NCBI GenBank assembly: GCA_031178305.1
Contig: JAPSJG010000143.1
Coordinates: 1-8,589, forward strand
DNA: 8,589 bases
From: Sinorhizobium sp.
GTDB taxonomy: Bacteria > Pseudomonadota > Alphaproteobacteria > Rhizobiales > Rhizobiaceae
Reading direction: 5' to 3'
Shown: positions 5,227 through 8,589 of the stretch, piece by piece
How positions within the stretch are numbered: the stretch's first letter is position 1
Layout: every line of letters starts with the position of its first letter
The notes under the pieces: generated by a model
Seen by the model: only the letters and a program-made list of their open reading frames with translations
The model's database searches: none
Told to the model about the DNA's origin: nothing
Translations under genes and position numbers: made by a program

Positions 5227-5970
5227 TTAACGGTAAAGTTTTTTCAAAAGCGGCCGCAACTCGGCCGTGTCCTCGATGGATTTTTCGAATTCCACGCGTT
5301 TCAGCGACTCGCCATCGGAAAGATCGAGCCCTGCCGAATCAATCCCGACGATCTTCCAGTCGCCGTCGGAAGCCCGGCAATGGACCTTGGCATAGTGCTT
5401 TACGGCGTCGGGGTGATCGGCATTCATGTGCTCGATCGCGCTCGCTTCCATTTCGACAAGCGCCGTCGCGGCTGGCGAAGAGATTGCAAAATCTTCGGCC
5501 GTCAGCGCATAGGCGCGCCCGAAGCCGCCATTGAGGCTCGCGCGGAGCGGCTTAAGGCGGAAGAAGCTGAAATCCGCAAAATCGGCATAGAGCCTGGCCT
5601 TCGGATGGCGCCGCAAGAAGCGCTCTCGGATGCGGGCGTCGTCCGCCGAATTGCGCTGAACTTGCTTCGCCTCGCATTGGAGGGTGAGGCGCGGATGGGC
5701 GAGGGGATCGCCGCGTCCCGGTTCGCCCGTCAACAGCGACGCGCGTTTGTCGGCAATGAGCGCCTGGGTGTGCGTCGAAAGCCGCGAGACGAGAATCACC
5801 GGCGCTCCGTCGGTATCGATGCCGATCAGCACGCGGCTGACGAAGGGGAAGCCGCCGCTGCCGGGCTCGATCGCTGCAAGGGCGCCGCTTTTCGCTGAAC
5901 GAAGCAGGACCCGGGCAAGCTTGCGCGCCTCGTCGTCGGTCTCACGCAGAACATTGAGTTTCTCGCTCAT
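5227..5970 (-). CDS. HugZ-family haem-utilisation/FMN split-barrel protein
   Basis: A 247-residue protein of the HugZ-type family: an N-terminal pyridoxamine-5'-phosphate-oxidase-like split barrel (about residues 10-155) followed by a DUF2470-type domain (about 170-245). The barrel is indicated by FPFVSRVLIGIDTDGAPVIL (41-60) and VSRLSTHTQAL (61-71), and by HPRLTLQ at 92-98 and FLRRHPKARLY at 118-128. The second domain is marked by AIEHMNADHPDAV at 178-190. Characterised HugZ proteins bind and degrade haem for iron supply; many relatives are only annotated as FMN-binding. The start at ATG 5970 has GGGAGG six bases upstream (5977-5982). The frame continues to 6063, but that part spans the choV terminator. 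The C-terminus ends LLKKLYR without the histidine that ligates haem in Helicobacter HugZ, so haem oxygenase activity is not assured. It follows the cho operon on the same strand but is separated from it by a terminator. Confidence 0.8.
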   Translation of the reverse strand: MSEKLNVLRETDDEARKLARVLLRSAKSGALAAIEPGSGGFPFVSRVLIGIDTDGAPVILVSRLSTHTQALIADKRASLLTGEPGRGDPLAHPRLTLQCEAKQVQRNSADDARIRERFLRRHPKARLYADFADFSFFRLKPLRASLNGGFGRAYALTAEDFAISSPAATALVEMEASAIEHMNADHPDAVKHYAKVHCRASDGDWKIVGIDSAGLDLSDGESLKRVEFEKSIEDTAELRPLLKKLYR

Positions 5971-5976
5971 GGCTTG

Positions 5977-5982
5977 CCTCCC
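5977..5982 (-). promoter_or_regulatory. Shine-Dalgarno site fixing the HugZ-family start
   Basis: GGGAGG on the minus strand, six bases before the ATG at 5970, is the strongest ribosome site in the window. It rules against the 31-residue extension that would start by overlapping the choV stop. Confidence 0.75.
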
Positions 5983-6005
5983 TTGATCCGGATGTCCCCA
6001 TAAAT

Positions 6006-6037
6006 AAAAGGCCCGGAGCGGCAGCTCCAGGCCTTTT
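6006..6037. terminator. Symmetric (bidirectional) terminator of the cho operon
   Basis: AAAAGGCC (6006-6013) pairs with GGCCTTTT (6030-6037). After one mismatch, GGAGC (6015-6019) pairs with GCTCC (6024-6028) around a GGCA loop. On the minus strand the stem is followed by TTTTATTTAT, the expected U-tract, 22 bases after the choV stop. The A/T ends are symmetric, so it could also stop transcription entering from the plus side. Confidence 0.85.
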
Positions 6038-6059
6038 CTGACACATGGCTTTGCTCGCG

Positions 6060-7109
6060 TCACTCCTTGCTGCGGTGGCGGGTAAGCCCTTCGACGATAT
6101 TCTGCGCGTCGATCGTACCCACGACCGCGCCATTGTCGACCACCCCGATGCTGCCGGGCTGGCGAGACATGGCATCGAGGATGTCGATCAGCGGCGTCGT
6201 CGGCTTGGCTGTGGCCGTCACGCCAGCGTTCGAATTCGCCCTCTCCACGCCCGTCTGCATCACGTCCTTCGCCGTCAGCATGGTGATCGGGTTCATATGC
6301 TGGACGAAGTCAGCCACGTATTGGTTGGCCGGGTTCTTCACGATCTCCTGCGGCGTGCCGCACTGGATGATCCGCCCGCCCTCCATGATGGCGATGCGAT
6401 TGCCGATGCGGAAGGCCTCGTCGAGATCGTGGCTGACGAAGATGATCGTCTTCTTGAGACGCCGCTGGAATTCGAGCAGCTCGTCCTGGAGGCGCGTGCG
6501 GATCAGCGGATCGAGCGCCGAAAACGGCTCGTCCATGAGCAGGATCGGAGCGCCGGTCGCAAAGGCCCGGGCGAGGCCGACACGTTGCTGCATGCCGCCC
6601 GAAAGTTCGTTCACCTTGCGGTCCGCCCACTTGGTCAGGTTGACGAGTTCGAGCTGCTCGCCGACGCGCTTCTTGCGTTCGGCATCAGGAACGCCGGCGA
6701 GTTCGAGGCCGAAGCCGACATTGTCGGCCACCGTCCGCCAGGGCAGAAGCGCGAATTGCTGGAACACCATGGAGACGGTGTGCATGCGGAAGTCGCGCAG
6801 GGCCTTGGCATTGCAGCGATAGGGATTGAGCGACCCGCCCGCCGTCTTGACCTCAACCTCCCCCCGGACCACCGGAGCAAGACCGTTGACCGCCCTGAGA
6901 AGAGTCGATTTGCCGGAACCGGACAGGCCCATCAGCACGAGGATTTCGCCTTCATGGATCGACAGCGAGGCGCCCGCGACGCCGAGAACGAGACCCGTGG
7001 CGGCGCCGATCTCATCGCGGCTCTTGCCCTGGTCCACCAATTCGAGAGCGGCCTGCGGATTCTTGCCGAAGATGATGTCGATATTCTTGAAAACGACGGC
7101 GTCTGTCAT
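6060..7109 (-). CDS. choV: Choline ABC transporter ATP-binding protein ChoV
   Basis: The 349-residue ATPase of a ProV/OpuA-type importer, energising choline uptake at the inner face of the membrane. In order: a family-typical N-terminal region (VFKNIDIIFG, 6-15), Walker A GLSGSGKST at 61-69 and Q-loop VFQQFALLP at 115-123. Then come ABC signature LSGGMQQR at 169-176, Walker B LLMDEP at 190-195, D-loop SALD at 197-200 and switch His227 in VSHDLDEAF. Residues 275-349 look like a degenerate CBS-type regulatory tail, as in glycine betaine importers that sense ionic strength. All catalytic motifs are intact. Its ATG overlaps the choW stop as ATGA (7106-7109), and GGAG (7117-7120) lies seven bases upstream, so translation is probably coupled to choW. 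Assignment as choline rather than betaine/proline or histidine transporter rests mainly on the adjacent ChoX. Confidence 0.9.
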   Translation of the reverse strand: MTDAVVFKNIDIIFGKNPQAALELVDQGKSRDEIGAATGLVLGVAGASLSIHEGEILVLMGLSGSGKSTLLRAVNGLAPVVRGEVEVKTAGGSLNPYRCNAKALRDFRMHTVSMVFQQFALLPWRTVADNVGFGLELAGVPDAERKKRVGEQLELVNLTKWADRKVNELSGGMQQRVGLARAFATGAPILLMDEPFSALDPLIRTRLQDELLEFQRRLKKTIIFVSHDLDEAFRIGNRIAIMEGGRIIQCGTPQEIVKNPANQYVADFVQHMNPITMLTAKDVMQTGVERANSNAGVTATAKPTTPLIDILDAMSRQPGSIGVVDNGAVVGTIDAQNIVEGLTRHRSKE

Positions 7110-7951
7110 GCGCCTTCTCCTTCGTCGGACGTGCGGAACAGACGGTCAAGGACGATTGCCAAAATGACGATGCAGAGACCGGACTCGAAACCCCGGGCGA
7201 TATTGACCGTGTTCAGTGCCCTGAGCACCGGCACGCCGAGCCCGTTTGCGCCCACGAGCGCGGCGATCACCACCATGGAGAGCGAGAGCATGATCGTCTG
7301 GGTGAGCCCGGCCATGATCTGCGGCATGGCGAAGGGCAGTTCCACCTTGCGCAGCACCTGCCAGGGCGTGGCGCCGAAGGATTCGGCGGCCTCGACCAGC
7401 GACGGCGGCGTCGAGATGATGCCGAGACGCGTCAATCGGATCGGCGCAGGAATGGCGAAGATCACCGTTGCGATCAGACCCGGTACCATGCCGAGGCCGA
7501 AAAGGATCAACGCCGGGATCAGATATACGAAGGTGGGAATCGTCTGCATCAGGTCGAGGATCGGGCGCATGAAGGCATAGACCCAGGCGCGCCGCGCCGC
7601 GGCGATGCCGAGCGGGATGCCGACGGCCATGCTGACGAAGGTTGCCGCGAGTACCAGCGCCAGCGTCTCCGTTGTTTCCTCCCAGTAGCCCAGGTTGATG
7701 ATCAGCAGCAGGCCGAGACAGGTGAAGGCCGCGATGCCGATCGAGCGGCGGAACCACCAGGCAAGCGCGGTCACGATGGCGATGACGATGAGCGGGTGCG
7801 GCGTCTGGAGGATATAGAGCAGGGCAGAGATGATCGCCGACAGGACGTTTGCGAGTTGGTCGAAGAAGAGCTCGAAATTGGTTGTCAGCCAATCGACGAA
7901 TGCCTTGGCCCAGGCGCCGATCGGAATGGGATTGTCAGTCAGAAATTCCAC
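7106..7951 (-). CDS. choW: Choline ABC transporter permease ChoW
   Basis: A 281-residue inner-membrane permease of the ProW/OpuAB class forming the choline channel, presumably as a homodimer. Hydrophobic segments are seen near residues 33-49, 53-67, 71-89, 96-119, 131-168, 215-240 and 257-270. The EAA loop that docks on ChoV is EAAESFGATPWQVLRKVELP at 187-206, followed by MPQIMAG. The start is a GTG at 7951. An ATG at 7961 is out of frame and reaches a stop quickly. A GAGGG ten bases before the GTG is a rather distant Shine-Dalgarno, in keeping with lower translation than choX. It overlaps choV by four bases and is separated from choX by a 161-base spacer containing hairpins. Confidence 0.9.
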   Translation of the reverse strand: MEFLTDNPIPIGAWAKAFVDWLTTNFELFFDQLANVLSAIISALLYILQTPHPLIVIAIVTALAWWFRRSIGIAAFTCLGLLLIINLGYWEETTETLALVLAATFVSMAVGIPLGIAAARRAWVYAFMRPILDLMQTIPTFVYLIPALILFGLGMVPGLIATVIFAIPAPIRLTRLGIISTPPSLVEAAESFGATPWQVLRKVELPFAMPQIMAGLTQTIMLSLSMVVIAALVGANGLGVPVLRALNTVNIARGFESGLCIVILAIVLDRLFRTSDEGEGA

Positions 7952-8006
7952 GGGATTGCATCCCTCTTGTCAGGGGTCGAACAGAATCGCATGAAGCGGT
8001 GGAAAG

Positions 8007-8020
8007 GCGGGATGCCCCGC
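8007..8020. repeat. Short hairpin in the choX-choW spacer
   Basis: GCGGG (8007-8011) and CCCGC (8016-8020) form a 5-bp stem with an ATGC loop, adjoining the longer hairpin at 8021-8056. No T-tract follows on the minus strand. Confidence 0.35.
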
Positions 8021-8056
8021 GTGCTGCATGTCTCCGGTTACGGAAACATGCAGCAC
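8021..8056. repeat. Long hairpin in the choX-choW spacer
   Basis: GTGCTGCATGT (8021-8031) and ACATGCAGCAC (8046-8056) are perfect inverted copies. After one C/A mismatch the inner TCCG/CGGA pairs extend the stem to 16 positions around a GTTA loop. The element resembles GTGCTGCATG palindromes I associate with rhizobial spacers. No U-tract follows in the direction of cho transcription, so it should not terminate efficiently. Protection of the upstream choX message is a plausible role. Confidence 0.7.
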
Positions 8057-8072
8057 TTCGAAAGTGATTGCA

Positions 8073-8102
8073 GCCCTGCGCGTCCAGGAGGACGCACGGT
8101 GC
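8073..8102. repeat. Second hairpin of the choX-choW spacer
   Basis: GCGTCC (8080-8085) pairs with GGACGC (8090-8095) around an AGGA loop. Imperfect pairs, including 8076/8099 and 8073-8074/8101-8102, extend the stem. It lies 11 bases beyond the choX stop and looks like a worn copy of a rhizobial CGCGTCC...GGACGCG spacer repeat. Confidence 0.5.
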
Positions 8103-8112
8103 CGTGGGTCGA

Positions 8113-8589
8113 TCAGAGGCCGAGTTCGGCCTTGACTGCGGCCGGTCCATCGCCACCGTCCCTGGTGGTGACACCGGCAAGCCAGGACTCGAGGGCCTGG
8201 GGATTGGCCTTCAGCCACGCCGCGGCGGCTTTCTCCGGATCCTCCCCGTCGTCCAGGATCTTGCCCATGATCTCGTTTTCCATCTCGAGCGTAAACTTGA
8301 GATTCTTGAGAAGGGCGCCGACATTCGGGCACTCCTGGGTATAGCCGGCACGGACATTGGTGTAGACGGTGGCGCCGCCGAAGTTCGGGCCGAAAATGTC
8401 GTCGCCGCCGGAAAGATAGGTGAGCTTGAAGTTGGCGTTCATCGGATGCGGCTCCCATCCGAGGAAGACGATCGGCTCGCCGCTCTTCTCGGCGCGGGCG
8501 ACTTGCGCCAGCATGCCCTGTTCGGAGGATTCGACCACTTCGAAGCCCTTCAGCCCGAAGGTGTCCTTCTCGACCATGTCGATGATCAG
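8113..8589 (-). CDS. choX: Choline-binding periplasmic protein ChoX, C-terminal part
   Basis: The last 158 residues of a substrate-binding protein of the OpuAC/ProX type. The frame is open to the window edge, so the signal peptide and N-terminal lobe are not visible. In S. meliloti ChoX binds choline with high affinity in the periplasm through an aromatic box of three Trp, one Tyr and an Asp. The stretch FLGWEPHPMN (fragment residues 46-55) probably supplies the last box tryptophan (Trp205 in S. meliloti). Downstream, NVRAGYTQECPNVGALLKN and LEMENEIMGKILDDG match my memory of ChoX C-termini. It ends KAELGL at a TGA. It is the first visible gene of the choXWV operon. Other betaine/choline-family binding proteins are the alternative, because most box residues lie outside the window. 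Confidence 0.85.
   Translation of the reverse strand: MIIDMVEKDTFGLKGFEVVESSEQGMLAQVARAEKSGEPIVFLGWEPHPMNANFKLTYLSGGDDIFGPNFGGATVYTNVRAGYTQECPNVGALLKNLKFTLEMENEIMGKILDDGEDPEKAAAAWLKANPQALESWLAGVTTRDGGDGPAAVKAELGL

Noticed and set aside
5971..6063. GTGA overlap between choV and a longer HugZ-family frame, suggesting translational coupling
   Set aside because: The extension would encode the terminator hairpin, and a much stronger start with GGGAGG lies at 5970.
6045..7580. 511-residue plus-strand open frame opposite choV and choW
   Set aside because: It lies antisense to two genes with complete ABC-transporter motifs. Its translation is Arg/Asp-rich with no recognisable domain. Long antisense frames are expected from the high third-position GC.
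1..8589. tRNA, rRNA, CRISPR array, IS element, integrase or toxin-antitoxin pair
   Set aside because: None seen by eye on either strand; no regularly spaced direct repeats or transposase motifs.

Overview
The window reads as ordinary chromosome from a nodule-type alphaproteobacterium, most likely Sinorhizobium/Ensifer. The evidence is high GC with strong third-position bias, a choline ABC operon matching the ChoX-ChoW-ChoV system of S. meliloti, an ArsR-fold regulator I recognise as NolR (repressor of nodulation genes), and several short palindromic spacer repeats of the sort common in rhizobia. I see no phage, IS element, CRISPR array, tRNA or rRNA.

Layout: the 3' end of a GH13 alpha-glucosidase (1-498, plus strand) meets, tail to tail, a long run of minus-strand genes. 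Read in their direction of transcription from the right edge these are: choX (C-terminal part only, running off the window), choW and choV, ending in a strong symmetric hairpin terminator (6006-6037); a HugZ-type haem-utilisation/FMN split-barrel protein (5227-5970); nolR (4766-5119) with its own terminator; a small P-loop kinase-like protein of unknown role (4033-4569); a class III omega-amino-acid:pyruvate aminotransferase (2515-3843); and adenine deaminase (677-2374). No stretch of more than 300 bases lacks a gene.

How they fit: choXWV imports choline, which rhizobia turn into glycine betaine or use as carbon and nitrogen. In the 161-nt choX-choW spacer are three consecutive hairpins without U-tracts, which fits stabilisation of the choX message and excess binding protein. 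Adenine deaminase and the aminotransferase lie in tandem and could both serve nucleobase or amine nitrogen salvage, but this is inference. nolR is intact. A sequence matching the published NolR recognition pattern lies across its putative -10 region, suggesting self-repression.

I found no convincing undescribed system. The items most worth a second look are the NolR operator arrangement, the choX-choW hairpins, the 22-bp inverted repeat abutting the aminotransferase stop codon, and the orphan kinase-like gene.
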